Assembly: GCF_014844095.1 (NCBI RefSeq)
Contig: NZ_CP062163.1
Location: 3,877,501 to 3,941,500 of the forward strand
Length of the DNA: 64,000 nt
From: Brevibacillus sp. JNUCC-41
GTDB lineage: Bacteria; Bacillota; Bacilli; Bacillales; DSM-1321
Reading direction: 5' to 3'
How positions within the stretch are numbered: position 1 is the first letter of the stretch; each line of letters opens with the position of its first letter. Below the pieces are notes generated by a model. It was not told the origin of the DNA, did not search any database, and worked only from the letters and a program-made list of their open reading frames with translations. Both the position numbers and the translations under genes were made by a program. Shown in pieces: positions 36,504 to 45,534 of the stretch.

Positions 36504-36539
36504 AAAACGTGTTCGGGTTTCCTGTGCACGTTTTTTTTA
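36504..36539 (+). terminator. Terminator of the transporter-TusA pair
   Basis: AAAACGTG pairs with CACGTTTT and a long T run follows. Confidence 0.8.
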
Positions 36540-36621
36540 TTTTTTCGAGGTTAAATAATTGGAAGCAGAAAGTTTCAAGTGATAACATGTCTTTAACCAA
36601 TTTATTAAGGAGATGTTGATA

Positions 36622-36927
36622 ATGGTAGACAAGGTCATTTTAAACGATGTTCCACTGCATGTCACTGACTTTCTTTCTGAAACTGTAAAGGATTCTGAAG
36701 GAAAGGAAATCAGAAAAGTCAGTTTCAATTTCAAGGTTACACATAGTGAATATCATGATATTACAACACTGCTTTATCAAATGCTATTTGATTTAAAGAT
36801 TCCACAGTCAAACGAGGAGTTTCGAGCAGAAATCTTTAACTATGCAACTACGGTCACGAATCTATATGAAGAAAATGCGGTGGGGGAATTTTCACTTGTC
36901 TTGCTGGAAGTGAACGGTCAGGAATGA
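36622..36927 (+). CDS. DUF3219 family protein (YkvR-like)
   Basis: A 101-residue cytoplasmic protein beginning MVDKVILNDVPLHVTDFLSE, typical of DUF3219. It has mixed alpha/beta content and no catalytic motif that I recognise. ATG 36622 is chosen because AAGGAGATGTTGATA precedes it with good spacing. It is followed 80 bases later by the DUF2621 gene. Confidence 0.78.
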   Translation: MVDKVILNDVPLHVTDFLSETVKDSEGKEIRKVSFNFKVTHSEYHDITTLLYQMLFDLKIPQSNEEFRAEIFNYATTVTNLYEENAVGEFSLVLLEVNGQE

Positions 36928-37007
36928 TTGCATTGCCAGTCTTGTAAAGATATGGGTTACTGTCTATAATAATAGTGACGATCATTCTATACATATGAGG
37001 TGGTACT

Positions 37008-37436
37008 TTGCTTAGTGGATGGTTTTTATGGTTTATTCTATTTTGGGTAGCCCTATTAATTATATTGATGAGCATAGGTGGCTTTTTCATGTTTCGGAAG
37101 TTCCTGAAAAGATTTCCGAAAGAAGATGGAAAATCCGATATGGATTGGGAAGAATATTATTTGGAACAAACAAAGCACTTATGGTCAAAGCAGCAAAAGG
37201 AATTGCTGGAAGATTTAGTGAGTCCTGTGCCAGAACTTTTTCGTGATGTTGCACGTCATAAAATCGCGGGGAAAATCGGAGAGTTGGCGTTAAAGGAAAA
37301 AGCGGGCGATATTACGGAAGATTTGGTGATACGCGGCTATATCATTGCCACACCAAAACGTGACCATAAATTTTTACAAAAAAAATTGGCTGAAAGAAAG
37401 GTGAATATGGGTCCATATGAACACTTATTCAGCTAA
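37008..37436 (+). CDS. yneK: DUF2621 membrane protein YneK
   Basis: A 142-residue protein with one N-terminal membrane helix (about 5-28) and a soluble part DWEEYYLEQTKHLWSKQQKELLEDLVSPVPELFRDVARHKIAGKIGELAL, the DUF2621 hallmark. The function is unknown. TTG 37008 follows ATGAGGTGGTACT. In B. subtilis yneK lies directly after ccdC; here the sulfur pair and the DUF3219 gene intervene. Confidence 0.85.
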   Translation: MLSGWFLWFILFWVALLIILMSIGGFFMFRKFLKRFPKEDGKSDMDWEEYYLEQTKHLWSKQQKELLEDLVSPVPELFRDVARHKIAGKIGELALKEKAGDITEDLVIRGYIIATPKRDHKFLQKKLAERKVNMGPYEHLFS

Positions 37437-37442
37437 TGATGA

Positions 37443-37476
37443 AAAAAGCAGACTCTTTTGGAGTTTGCTTTTTTTA
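37443..37476 (+). terminator. Terminator of yneK
   Basis: AAAGCAGACTC pairs with GAGTTTGCTTT around TTTTG, followed by T's. Confidence 0.8.
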
Positions 37477-37598
37477 TTCTGAATCTTTCAAAAAAATGTG
37501 GCTGTGTGGTAAAAATTAGAACGTTTGTACCCAAACCATGCTATTCGTTAAATTTTTGATATAATAATAGTAAGTAAAAATTAGGACGGAGTGAAACT

Positions 37599-38744
37599 AT
37601 GAAATTTATCCATACGGCAGATTGGCATTTAGGAAAAATCGTTCACGGTGTACATATGACTGATGATCAAAGGCATGCACTCTTGCAATTCATAGAAATT
37701 GTCGAAGAGGAAAAACCGGATGCCGTTGTGATTGCCGGTGATCTATATGATCGTTCCGTTCCGCCGACTGAAGCGGTGGAGCTTCTTGATGAAATCCTTT
37801 ATACGATTAATGTGAAAATGAATACACCGATCGTTGCGATATCGGGAAACCATGATTCTGCGGAAAGGCTCTCATTCGGTTCATCATGGTATCGTCATAG
37901 CCAGTTATACATTCATGGGAAATTGACAAAAAAATGTGAGCCGGTTCGCATCAAGGGCGTGAACTTTTATTGTGTTCCATATGCAGAACCTGGGACGGTT
38001 CGCCATCTTTTTGAAGATGATAGCATCCATTCCCATCAAGAAGCGATGAAGCGGATAACCGGAACGATTGCCGAGAATTTCAATAAAGATGAGCCGAATG
38101 TCTTCGTAGGACATGCTTTTGTATTAGGCGGAAAAACGAGCGATTCGGAAAGGGTCTTGTCTGTAGGTGGCTCCGGCTGTGTTTCATCCGACTTATTCGA
38201 TGCATTCGATTATACGGCACTTGGGCATCTACATAGCCCAGACGCAATCCGTCATCCTAAGGTGTTTTACTCTGGATCACTATTAAAATATTCTTTTTCC
38301 GAGGCCAAGCAAAATAAGTCGCTTTCCATCGTCGATATGCAAGAAGATGGAAGCTTTGATATACGCTATCGATCTTTGGCACCCAAGTTCGATATGAGGG
38401 AAATATCCGGAGTTATGGAAGAGTTACTCGATCCCGTTTTCTATCAATCGCAAAAAAGGGATGACTATTTGAAAATAACACTAAATGATGAGGGGGCACT
38501 CATCGATCCTATTAACCGCTTGCGCCAGATTTATCCGAACGTACTACATTTAGAGCGTAAATGGGATTTGACCGATCTTAGAAGAAAAAAATCTTTCTCC
38601 TCTGTAAAAGATGAACGGAAATCAGAATTGGACCTGTTTGAAACGTTTTACCAAGAAATGACCGATCGGGATTTTGATTCTCAAAAGCAGGATTTGATGG
38701 TTTCGGTAATTGAGGCAGTTAAGAAAGAGGAGGCTTTGAAATGA
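37599..38744 (+). CDS. sbcD: DNA repair exonuclease subunit SbcD
   Basis: A 381-residue Mre11-type nuclease with the metallophosphoesterase motifs HTADWHLGK (near 5-13), VIAGDLYDRSVPP, ISGNHDS and ALGHLHSP. With SbcC it opens hairpins and degrades blocked DNA ends. The start is ATG 37599 after GGACGGAGTGAAACT, with a TATAATAAT element upstream. It overlaps sbcC by four bases (ATGA), so translation is coupled. Confidence 0.97.
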   Translation: MKFIHTADWHLGKIVHGVHMTDDQRHALLQFIEIVEEEKPDAVVIAGDLYDRSVPPTEAVELLDEILYTINVKMNTPIVAISGNHDSAERLSFGSSWYRHSQLYIHGKLTKKCEPVRIKGVNFYCVPYAEPGTVRHLFEDDSIHSHQEAMKRITGTIAENFNKDEPNVFVGHAFVLGGKTSDSERVLSVGGSGCVSSDLFDAFDYTALGHLHSPDAIRHPKVFYSGSLLKYSFSEAKQNKSLSIVDMQEDGSFDIRYRSLAPKFDMREISGVMEELLDPVFYQSQKRDDYLKITLNDEGALIDPINRLRQIYPNVLHLERKWDLTDLRRKKSFSSVKDERKSELDLFETFYQEMTDRDFDSQKQDLMVSVIEAVKKEEALK

Positions 38745-41700
38745 GACCCGATATTTTAACGATGCAGGCATTTGGGCCATATGCAGGAAGGGAAACTATT
38801 GACTTTAATTCCCTTGGAGAACGAACGATGTTTGTCATTTCTGGAAAGACAGGCGCAGGGAAAACAACGATATTTGATGGTATTAGTTTTGCGATATATG
38901 GAAAAGCCAGTGGTGAAGATCGAAGCGGGCAAGATTTACGAAGTCAGTTTGCCGAAGATGATATATTGACGGAAGTCTCGTTACAATTTACCCTGCGTGG
39001 AAAAACGTATTTGGTTACCCGGTCCCCGCAGCAGGAACGCAAGAAAAAATCAGGTGAAGGAACAACAACGGTTGGAGCAAAGGCTGAATTATATGAGATA
39101 TTGGCAGAAGGAAAAAAATTGCTGGGAGCAAATGTACGGGAAGTTGAAGAAAAAATCAAAGTACTCATTGGACTTGACGCTAATCAATTCCGGCAAATCC
39201 TGATGATTCCTCAGAATGAATTTCGAAAACTGTTAACATCCGACAGCAAGGATAAAGAACAGATTCTCCAGAAATTATTTCATACTGAACTTTATAAACG
39301 AATAGAAGAAAAATTAAAAGAAGAGGCTTCCATCCTAAAAAAGGAAAGTGAAAAAAGTGCACAGCGGCGAATTGAATTAATGAAAGGCATCCAGCCTGGC
39401 AATAATGTGGAATTACAGGCACAAATACAATGGGAAGAGCCTAATGAACAACAGGTCTTACCGCTGTTACAGGAAGTCATTTTGCAAGCGGCAGAAAAAA
39501 GTGAGAATATAAATAAACAAATACAGGAAAAGCAGAAAGCTCGTGATCAAGTTAATCAAGAACTTTCAAAAGCTGTCGATTTATTAAACCGATTTTCGGA
39601 AAAAGAAAAACTGCGAAATGAAAAGGAAGCCCTTGAAGCAAAGCTGCCAGAAATGGAATCTGTGAAAGTCCAAATAAAAATGGCACACAAAGCGGCTTCG
39701 CTTGAAAAGCAGGAACAATACTATTTGCGAATTGGCAAACAAGTACAAGAGGCGAATGCCGAACTTCATAAATTAAATGAGCAGTCCGAGAAGTTACGGA
39801 TTGAGCGCATTGAGAAGCAGGATTCCTATGATAAGGAAAAGTTGAAGGATGATCAAAGAGAGCAGGCAGTACGGACTGTTCATCAGCTTGAGCAGGTAAA
39901 AGAGGCAGTCATGACTTTTGCAAGCTTAAAAGCACAGGTTACTTTAGATGAAAAAGAGTGGCAAATTAGTAAACGGCTACGTGAAAAAACTGTTTCGGAG
40001 CATCTGGCCGTTGAAGCGGAAGCAGAGAAAGTCGTTCAAGAAAAAACAGAAGCGGAAAAAGCGGCTGTTCTTTATCGTGACCAGGAAATTGAAGCAGAAA
40101 GAAATAATCAATCGTTATCGAAGATTAAAAAGCTTCAAGCAGTTCTTAATGAAATCCAGAATACGAAACGAGTTCTGGATGATAAGGATAATCGGTTCCA
40201 AGAGTTACAAAGAATACAAATTCAGGAGAAGGAAAAACTGGAAACCCTGAACCGAAACTGGAGATCTGGTCAAGCGGGTATGCTTGCTTCCGTGCTGCAC
40301 TCTGGAGAAAATTGTCCTGTGTGCGGTTCGCTAAGTCATCCAAAACCAGCGAAATTGCATGAGCATATGCCGACGGATTTGGAACTGAAAGAGCAAGAAA
40401 ACAAACTGAAAACTGCAGAGCAACAAAAAAGCAAAGCGGAAAGTGAATATTATCAAGCGAAATACAAATATGATGCACTGGTGGAGTCTTCACAAGAGAA
40501 GCTTAGTGACTTACAAAATGATATGCCAGAGTTTAAGTGTGAAAATATTGATGCTCATTTGCTGCAGTTTGGACAAAAAGGAAAAGTGCTGCAAGAGCAG
40601 CTAAAAGAATTGATGCGGAAAAAGTCTCTATTCAATGATCTGGAAAAAAGGTTGCAGGATTTAAAAGAGAAAGCATCCCAGCTTAAGGATAATATGATCT
40701 CTTTAGAGAGAAAAGAGGACCAAGGGAAAACGAGGTATATTGAAAACTCCACAAAACTAACAGGATTAACCGATTCCCTGCCAGACGGAATACGGACTGA
40801 GGAAGGATATAATGAAGCATATCAAATGGCTGTAAATACACAGAAACGCTTACAATCGGCCTTGGAAGATGCACAAAAAAACCTCCAACTGGTGAAGGAA
40901 AGAGAATCGGCCATCATTGCAAAAAAAGAATCCCTAAGTGGAAATATAGAGGCCTTAAATACAGAATTGAAAGAGGAGCGGGAAAAGTTAATTACGGATA
41001 TGACCAATCAAGGCTTTTCCAATTATAAAGAATATACGGCAGCAAAAAAATCGGAAGCGGCTCTTGGAAATTTGGAGGAGCAAGTACAGCAGTATAATCA
41101 AAATTGGCAAAGTGTTTTAAGTCTGTTTCATGATTTGGAAATGAAATTAAAAGATGTGGCCAAACCAGATCTTGAAGGATTGAAAAAGACTTTCGAATTC
41201 ATAGATGGAGAATTGGAGTCGTTGCGCCAAAAACAGAATGAAATGCAGGCTGAAATTCGGACTAACGAAGAAATCAAAAAGAAATTGTCGCAAATCAGGG
41301 AAGATCAGAAAAGTTTAGATGAAAGGTACAGTATCGTCGGTCATCTGTCCGAGATTTCCAAAGGTCAAAACTCCTTCAAAATAACTTTTGAACGATATGT
41401 ACTGGCAGCCTTTTTAGATGATATCTTAAAAGAAGCCAATTCAAGGCTGCTGAAAATGACAAGCGGCAGATATCAGCTGTTGCGAAAGCTTGATCCTACA
41501 CGCAGGAACATCCAAAGCGGTCTGGAGTTATCTGTGTATGACCAATATACAGGGCATGAGAGACATGTCAAAACCCTTTCGGGAGGCGAGAGCTTCAAGG
41601 CATCCCTTGCACTTGCTTTGGGTCTTGCGGATGTTGTCCAGCAGAATGCAGGCGGTATTTCACTTGAAACGATGTTCATCGATGAAGGTTTCGGTACGCT

Positions 41701-41872
41701 CGACCCTGAATCTCTTGATCATGCGATTGAAGCATTAATGGATATACAAAGCACCGGTAGACTGGTAGGGATAATTTCCCATGTGCCAGAATTGAAAGAA
41801 AGAATCGATGCACAGCTGCAAGTCATATCCACGCAAAATGGAAGTCGAACGTCCTTTTATTTTGCTGGATAA
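38741..41872 (+). CDS. sbcC: DNA repair exonuclease subunit SbcC
   Basis: A 1043-residue SMC/Rad50-type ATPase. The Walker A loop SGKTGAGKTTIFDGI is near residue 32, and long coiled coils run from about 170 to 870 with a zinc hook NCPVCG at about 525. The signature LSGGESFKASLALALGLAD and Walker B LETMFIDEGFGTLD are near the C-terminus. It forms the ATP-driven clamp around the SbcD nuclease. The start overlaps the sbcD stop. A clean terminator follows. Confidence 0.97.
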   Translation: MRPDILTMQAFGPYAGRETIDFNSLGERTMFVISGKTGAGKTTIFDGISFAIYGKASGEDRSGQDLRSQFAEDDILTEVSLQFTLRGKTYLVTRSPQQERKKKSGEGTTTVGAKAELYEILAEGKKLLGANVREVEEKIKVLIGLDANQFRQILMIPQNEFRKLLTSDSKDKEQILQKLFHTELYKRIEEKLKEEASILKKESEKSAQRRIELMKGIQPGNNVELQAQIQWEEPNEQQVLPLLQEVILQAAEKSENINKQIQEKQKARDQVNQELSKAVDLLNRFSEKEKLRNEKEALEAKLPEMESVKVQIKMAHKAASLEKQEQYYLRIGKQVQEANAELHKLNEQSEKLRIERIEKQDSYDKEKLKDDQREQAVRTVHQLEQVKEAVMTFASLKAQVTLDEKEWQISKRLREKTVSEHLAVEAEAEKVVQEKTEAEKAAVLYRDQEIEAERNNQSLSKIKKLQAVLNEIQNTKRVLDDKDNRFQELQRIQIQEKEKLETLNRNWRSGQAGMLASVLHSGENCPVCGSLSHPKPAKLHEHMPTDLELKEQENKLKTAEQQKSKAESEYYQAKYKYDALVESSQEKLSDLQNDMPEFKCENIDAHLLQFGQKGKVLQEQLKELMRKKSLFNDLEKRLQDLKEKASQLKDNMISLERKEDQGKTRYIENSTKLTGLTDSLPDGIRTEEGYNEAYQMAVNTQKRLQSALEDAQKNLQLVKERESAIIAKKESLSGNIEALNTELKEEREKLITDMTNQGFSNYKEYTAAKKSEAALGNLEEQVQQYNQNWQSVLSLFHDLEMKLKDVAKPDLEGLKKTFEFIDGELESLRQKQNEMQAEIRTNEEIKKKLSQIREDQKSLDERYSIVGHLSEISKGQNSFKITFERYVLAAFLDDILKEANSRLLKMTSGRYQLLRKLDPTRRNIQSGLELSVYDQYTGHERHVKTLSGGESFKASLALALGLADVVQQNAGGISLETMFIDEGFGTLDPESLDHAIEALMDIQSTGRLVGIISHVPELKERIDAQLQVISTQNGSRTSFYFAG

Positions 41873-41877
41873 TCAAA

Positions 41878-41929
41878 AAAAAGAATGGCTAAGGGAGAAG
41901 TGGTTCCCTAGGCCATTCTTTTATTTTTT
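41878..41929. terminator. Terminator between sbcC and the Hsp20 gene
   Basis: AAAGAATGGC pairs with GCCATTCTTT around an inner AGGGA/TCCCT stem, with T's on the plus strand. It separates convergent genes. Confidence 0.8.
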
Positions 41930-41939
41930 TGTGAATGAA

Positions 41940-42347
41940 CTACTCAATGTTAATATCTTCAGCCGTTTTTCCGGGGGAAAACTTATGGATGCGAATCACC
42001 AAGATCGGATTCGAGAATTCAGCGGTAATTCTTCGAGAGCAAATCGAAAAGGGGAAAGGGATCTTTCTCTGTGTGGGCAGTGTATCTTCTTTTTTTTCAA
42101 GAATTGGCTTATCAGTATCGTCAACGATGATCGATAGCTCATTATCACATAGGCAAACTTTTATATCTTTCACATCATGATTTTCCAAAACCGCCTCCAC
42201 CATATACTCATCGTCACTTTCGTATATATCAATTGAAAAAAGTTGATGATCCAACGCACAAGTTTCCGGATCCAGAAAAAAACTTTTTACCCATTCGTCA
42301 AACTTTTCAACCTCATTCATTTGCGATCCATGTTGATTGTCTTGCAT
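41940..42347 (-). CDS. Hsp20/alpha-crystallin-like protein
   Basis: A protein of about 135 residues with an Hsp20-type beta domain: LFSIDIYESDDEYMVEAVLENHDVKDIKVCLCDNELSIIVDD and a late RKIPFPFSICSRRITAEFSNPILVIRI strand pair. The N-terminus FDEWVKSFFLDPET resembles CotM/CotP-type spore proteins of Bacillus, so a coat-associated role is possible. ATG 42347 has GGGGGTATCAAC before it; the longer frame lacks a site. Confidence 0.75.
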   Translation of the reverse strand: MQDNQHGSQMNEVEKFDEWVKSFFLDPETCALDHQLFSIDIYESDDEYMVEAVLENHDVKDIKVCLCDNELSIIVDDTDKPILEKKEDTLPTQRKIPFPFSICSRRITAEFSNPILVIRIHKFSPGKTAEDINIE

Positions 42348-42525
42348 GTTGATACCCCCGGTTTTCCTTTGAGGTATTATATGTTGGACCATGAAGAATG
42401 GTGATTGAAAAAGTGGTTCAAAAAATGTAATAGCAACCAAGGACTTTAGAAAAGTAATCCAAGCAAAGAAACGATGTGTGTGGGTATTAAAGGGAATTAA
42501 AAATTAGCAGGAAGTTAATGAAAGT

Positions 42526-42558
42526 GATGACCAATTCTATATGAGTTGGTCATTTCTT
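42526..42558 (+). terminator. Orphan hairpin with T-rich tail
   Basis: TGACCAA/TTGGTCA is followed by TTTCTTT. No gene on this strand ends nearby. Confidence 0.45.
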
Positions 42559-42606
42559 TAGGCTGTTTTCGTATACTTTGTTGCTATTCACCAAGTAGTG
42601 CGGTGT

Positions 42607-42724
42607 GGTTGATTTCCCCTCCAGATGCTCGCTTTCCGCGGGGCTAGCGGTGAGCCTCCTCGTCGTGAACACCTGTTGGGTCTCACCTGTCCCGCTGCTC
42701 CCGGCACTTCCGCTCCAATCAACC
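42607..42724. repeat. Bacillaceae-type intergenic repeat element
   Basis: A 118-base GC-rich block, quite unlike its AT-rich surroundings, bounded by GGTTGATT and AATCAACC. Inside are GCTCGCTTTCCGCGGG, GGTGAGCCTCCTCGTCG and GGGTCTCACCTGTCCCGCTG. Strings of this type recur in intergenic regions of many Bacillaceae genomes (my recollection). It is not protein-coding; a mobile non-autonomous element or structured RNA is possible. Confidence 0.75.
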
Positions 42725-42905
42725 TTAAATAGTTTCGTTTTAAAAACGACAATCCTTACGAAAAGAGCTTTTCTTTATGATCGATCATGTCCTCTATTAA
42801 ACTCATACCCTTTCTACTGCTGTCAAAATGAACAATCCATATCATTGTTCAATCAGTTATAAATAACATATCAAATGTAAATTTTAAATAATTTACCAAA
42901 AATAA

Positions 42906-42968
42906 TTGCAATTCTGAAAATTTAGTAGTATATTATGTTATATAAACGGAGGTAAATAAAACATAATA
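42906..42968 (+). promoter_or_regulatory. Promoter of the enoyl-CoA hydratase gene with PaaX-like box
   Basis: A plausible TTGCAA (42906-42911), 17 bases, TATATT (42929-42934). A dyad TTATGTT...AACATAA (42933-42966) covers the start region. Its core from TTATATAA to AACATAATA (42938-42968) matches the paaA promoter element at about 27 of 32 positions. Confidence 0.65.
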
Positions 42969-42992
42969 CAAAATTCGGAGGAGTGTTGAAGA

Positions 42993-43796
42993 ATGAGTAC
43001 AGCAGTCGAAACAAAGCAGACGCTTACAATTCAAAAAAACAAAGAAACTGGGGTAGCGGAGGTACATCTTCATATTAATAAGACTAATGCCTATACACTT
43101 GATTTTTACAAAGAATTAAATGCTGCGATTGATGATATTCGTTTTGATCCAGATATGAAAGTGGCTGTATTAATGAGTGATATGCCTAAGTTTTTCTCGG
43201 TCGGAGCGGACATTAACTTCCTTAAAGCTGCTGATCCGGTTTTTAAAACACAATTCTGCTTATTCTGTAATGAAACTCTTGATAAAATTGCTCGTTCACC
43301 GCAAATCTGGATAGCATGCCTCGAAGGTCACACGGTAGGCGGGGGACTGGAAATGGCGATGGGTTGTGATCTTCGCTTTATGGGTGATCATGCAGGGAAA
43401 ATCGGTTTACCGGAAGTTAACCTTGGGGTCCTTGCAGGTACTGGGGGGACACAACGTATGGCTAGATTAGTTGGTCACTCCAAGGCAATCGACCTGAATA
43501 TCACAGGGGAGTCCATCTCACCTCAGGAAGCTAAGGAAATACGATTAGTAGATCGGGTTTTCCCACAAGATGAAATACGTGAAAAAACATTGGAATATGC
43601 CAAAAATGTCGCAAATAAGGCTAGTTACGCAGTAACTAATATAAAACTATCGATAATGAACGGTAAAGAAATGCCTTTAAACGCGGCGATTCGTTATGAA
43701 GGGGAAATACAGAATCTTTTATTCCGCTCTGAAGATGCTAAAGAAGGTTTAGCTTCCTTCCTTGAAAAGCGTGAACCACAGTGGAAAGGTAAATGA
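42993..43796 (+). CDS. Enoyl-CoA hydratase/isomerase
   Basis: A 267-residue crotonase-fold enzyme. The CoA-binding and oxyanion-hole segments are FFSVGADINFLKAAD and ACLEGHTVGGGLEMAMGCDLRFM, with GLPEVNLGVLAGTGGTQRMARLVG after them. It hydrates or isomerises an enoyl-CoA; in this cluster it may act as a PaaF- or PaaG-like step. The glutamate in GLPEVNLG suits a catalytic acid. ATG 42993 follows TCGGAGGAGTGTTGAAGA. A perfect terminator follows at 43821-43856. Confidence 0.9.
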   Translation: MSTAVETKQTLTIQKNKETGVAEVHLHINKTNAYTLDFYKELNAAIDDIRFDPDMKVAVLMSDMPKFFSVGADINFLKAADPVFKTQFCLFCNETLDKIARSPQIWIACLEGHTVGGGLEMAMGCDLRFMGDHAGKIGLPEVNLGVLAGTGGTQRMARLVGHSKAIDLNITGESISPQEAKEIRLVDRVFPQDEIREKTLEYAKNVANKASYAVTNIKLSIMNGKEMPLNAAIRYEGEIQNLLFRSEDAKEGLASFLEKREPQWKGK

Positions 43797-43820
43797 GTGA
43801 TTTGTCCTTTTAAAAATAAA

Positions 43821-43856
43821 AAAAGCAATATCGGTTCCTGCCGATATTGCTTTTTT
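43821..43856 (+). terminator. Terminator of the hydratase gene
   Basis: AAAAGCAATATCGG TTCCTG CCGATATTGCTTTT is perfect, with T's following. Confidence 0.92.
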
Positions 43857-43891
43857 ACTACGAATGCTATTGGGAGGATGGTGTATCTATA

Positions 43892-44320
43892 ATGGAAGAA
43901 ACTCATTTGAAAAGGCGCGTGAACGAAACGAAATTTCAAATTCAATGGGGTGATACAGACCGAGCAGGAATTGTCTATTATCCGAATTATTATAAATGGT
44001 TTGATTTAGCGGGTCATAATTTTTTTCGTTCCATAGATATGAGCCCTAAATATTTAGAAGAAGAGAAGAGGATCATCATTCCATTACTCGAAGCTAAGTG
44101 TACTTTTGAAAAACCGCTGTACTATGACGATGAAGTGACAGTATACACTCATGTGAATGAGGTGAAAACAAAGACCATTCGTTTTCATCATGAGGTTTAT
44201 TGTGGTGATAATAGGACTGGGTATGGTTATGAAATTCGCGCTTGGACTTCCATCGGTGATGATGGGTTCAAGGCTGTACCAATTCCAGAAAGTATAAAAA
44301 GAATATTAAAAGTCCTTTAG
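43892..44320 (+). CDS. Acyl-CoA thioesterase, 4HBT (YbgC/FcbC-like) hotdog family
   Basis: A 142-residue hotdog-fold protein. The N-terminal motif FQIQWGDTDRAGIVYYPNYYKWFD holds the catalytic Asp of the 4-hydroxybenzoyl-CoA thioesterase type. It probably frees CoA from a stalled aromatic acyl-CoA. ATG 43892 is chosen because GGGAGGATGGTGTATCTATA precedes it; the upstream frame runs through the terminator. It stands between the hydratase and paaX. Confidence 0.85.
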   Translation: MEETHLKRRVNETKFQIQWGDTDRAGIVYYPNYYKWFDLAGHNFFRSIDMSPKYLEEEKRIIIPLLEAKCTFEKPLYYDDEVTVYTHVNEVKTKTIRFHHEVYCGDNRTGYGYEIRAWTSIGDDGFKAVPIPESIKRILKVL

Positions 44321-44424
44321 TGAGATTGAGATTTGAAGGGATGTATAACTCCAACAAGTTTGAAAATTGAGCCAATTTAGATTACATTAAGAAGAAAAGG
44401 CTTTATGAGAACAGGAGAATCAAC

Positions 44425-45306
44425 ATGAAACCAAGGTCATTATTGTATACTCTTTTTGGTGATTTCGTCCAATTCTACGGCGGGGAAGTATGGATTGGGA
44501 CACTTATTAAAATGATGGGGCATTTTGGTGTTTCTGAATCCTCTGTGCGTGGGGCTATTCTCCGTCTTGTCCAACAGGATTTAATTACTGGGCGAAAAAT
44601 AGGCAATAAAAGCTATTATTCATTAACTCAAAAAGGGAAACGCAATATGGATGATGGTGTCAAACGTGTTTATACGATCCGGAATAATCATTGGGATGGT
44701 TTGTGGAGAGTTGTTACTTACTCCATCCCTGAAGAAAAGCGAGTGCTGAGGAATCAAGTGCGTAAGGAATTGAGCTGGACAGGTTTCGGGCTATTGTCCA
44801 ATAGTATATGGGTCAGTCCCAATCCTTTGGAAAAACAAGTTCTGACCTTGATGGATACATATGATTTAAAGGACTACCTGATTATTTTCAGTTCTAGTCA
44901 AGTCATCACCCACTCAAATGAAGAGATTTTACGTGCTTGTTGGAATTTAAATGAAATAAACAAGAACTATTTAACTTTCATACAGCAATATGAAACGAAG
45001 CTTCAGGACATGCAGCAGGCTGTATGGGAAGATAGCATTTCAAATGAAGAATGTTTTTATGAACGAACCCGTCTTGTTCATGAATATAGGAAGTTCCTTT
45101 TCATGGACCCTGGTTTCCCACTAGATTTATTACCAGAAGACTGGCATGGAATCAAGGCTAGGGAGCTATTTTGGAATATTCATCAGCTCACCTCGGTCAA
45201 AGCAGTGAAATATTTTGAATCAATCATGGAATATCCTCCCGATAAAGCAGGATTTGTAAATCGTGAGAAAGCCATTAACCCTTTTTCAGAAATCTATCAT
45301 GATTAA
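44425..45306 (+). CDS. paaX: Phenylacetate catabolism repressor PaaX
   Basis: A 293-residue PaaX: N-terminal winged helix (about 1-75; PRSLLYTLFGDFVQFYGGEVWIGTLIKMMGHFGVSESSVRGAILRLVQQDL), a central domain from LWRVVTYSIPEEKRVLRNQVRKELSWTGFGLLSNSIWVSP, and the PaaX C-terminal domain. PaaX represses paa genes and is released by phenylacetyl-CoA in E. coli. The two similar promoter dyads at 42938 and 46609 are its likely sites here. The start is ATG 44425 after CAGGAGAATCAAC. Confidence 0.95.
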   Translation: MKPRSLLYTLFGDFVQFYGGEVWIGTLIKMMGHFGVSESSVRGAILRLVQQDLITGRKIGNKSYYSLTQKGKRNMDDGVKRVYTIRNNHWDGLWRVVTYSIPEEKRVLRNQVRKELSWTGFGLLSNSIWVSPNPLEKQVLTLMDTYDLKDYLIIFSSSQVITHSNEEILRACWNLNEINKNYLTFIQQYETKLQDMQQAVWEDSISNEECFYERTRLVHEYRKFLFMDPGFPLDLLPEDWHGIKARELFWNIHQLTSVKAVKYFESIMEYPPDKAGFVNREKAINPFSEIYHD

Positions 45307-45329
45307 GAAGGGGGTTATGCAGTAGAAAA

Positions 45330-45534
45330 TCCATGTTATAGAAAAAGGTTTGGAAGGGCTGGATGGCCTTGATTATGGGAATATATAATAAGGGGAATGC
45401 TGCTGATTTACAACAGGCATTGCTATTGGATCAAAAGCGTATGAGTGAACAGTCGTAACAGGAGATAGAAAGGAAGCGTTGCTTGCCTTTCAACACAATT
45501 GGAAACCAGTTTTAGGGAGTGATGATCATTACTG
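45330..45534 (+). pseudogene. Remnant of an enoyl-CoA hydratase C-terminus
   Basis: Fragments in three frames read HVIEKGLEGLDGLDYGNI, then IYNKGNAADLQQALLLDQKRMSEQS, then VVTGDRKEALLAFQHNWKPVL. In order they follow the C-terminal helices of crotonase-family enzymes, which end in a D-x-x-E-x-x-x-A-F pattern. The N-terminal two thirds are missing. A hydratase gene once stood between paaX and the MBL gene. Confidence 0.6.

Noticed and set aside
37510..37560. SOS-like box (AGAACGTTTGTACC) before sbcD
   Set aside because: It matches the Bacillus SOS consensus at only about ten of fourteen positions, too weak to claim LexA control of sbcDC.
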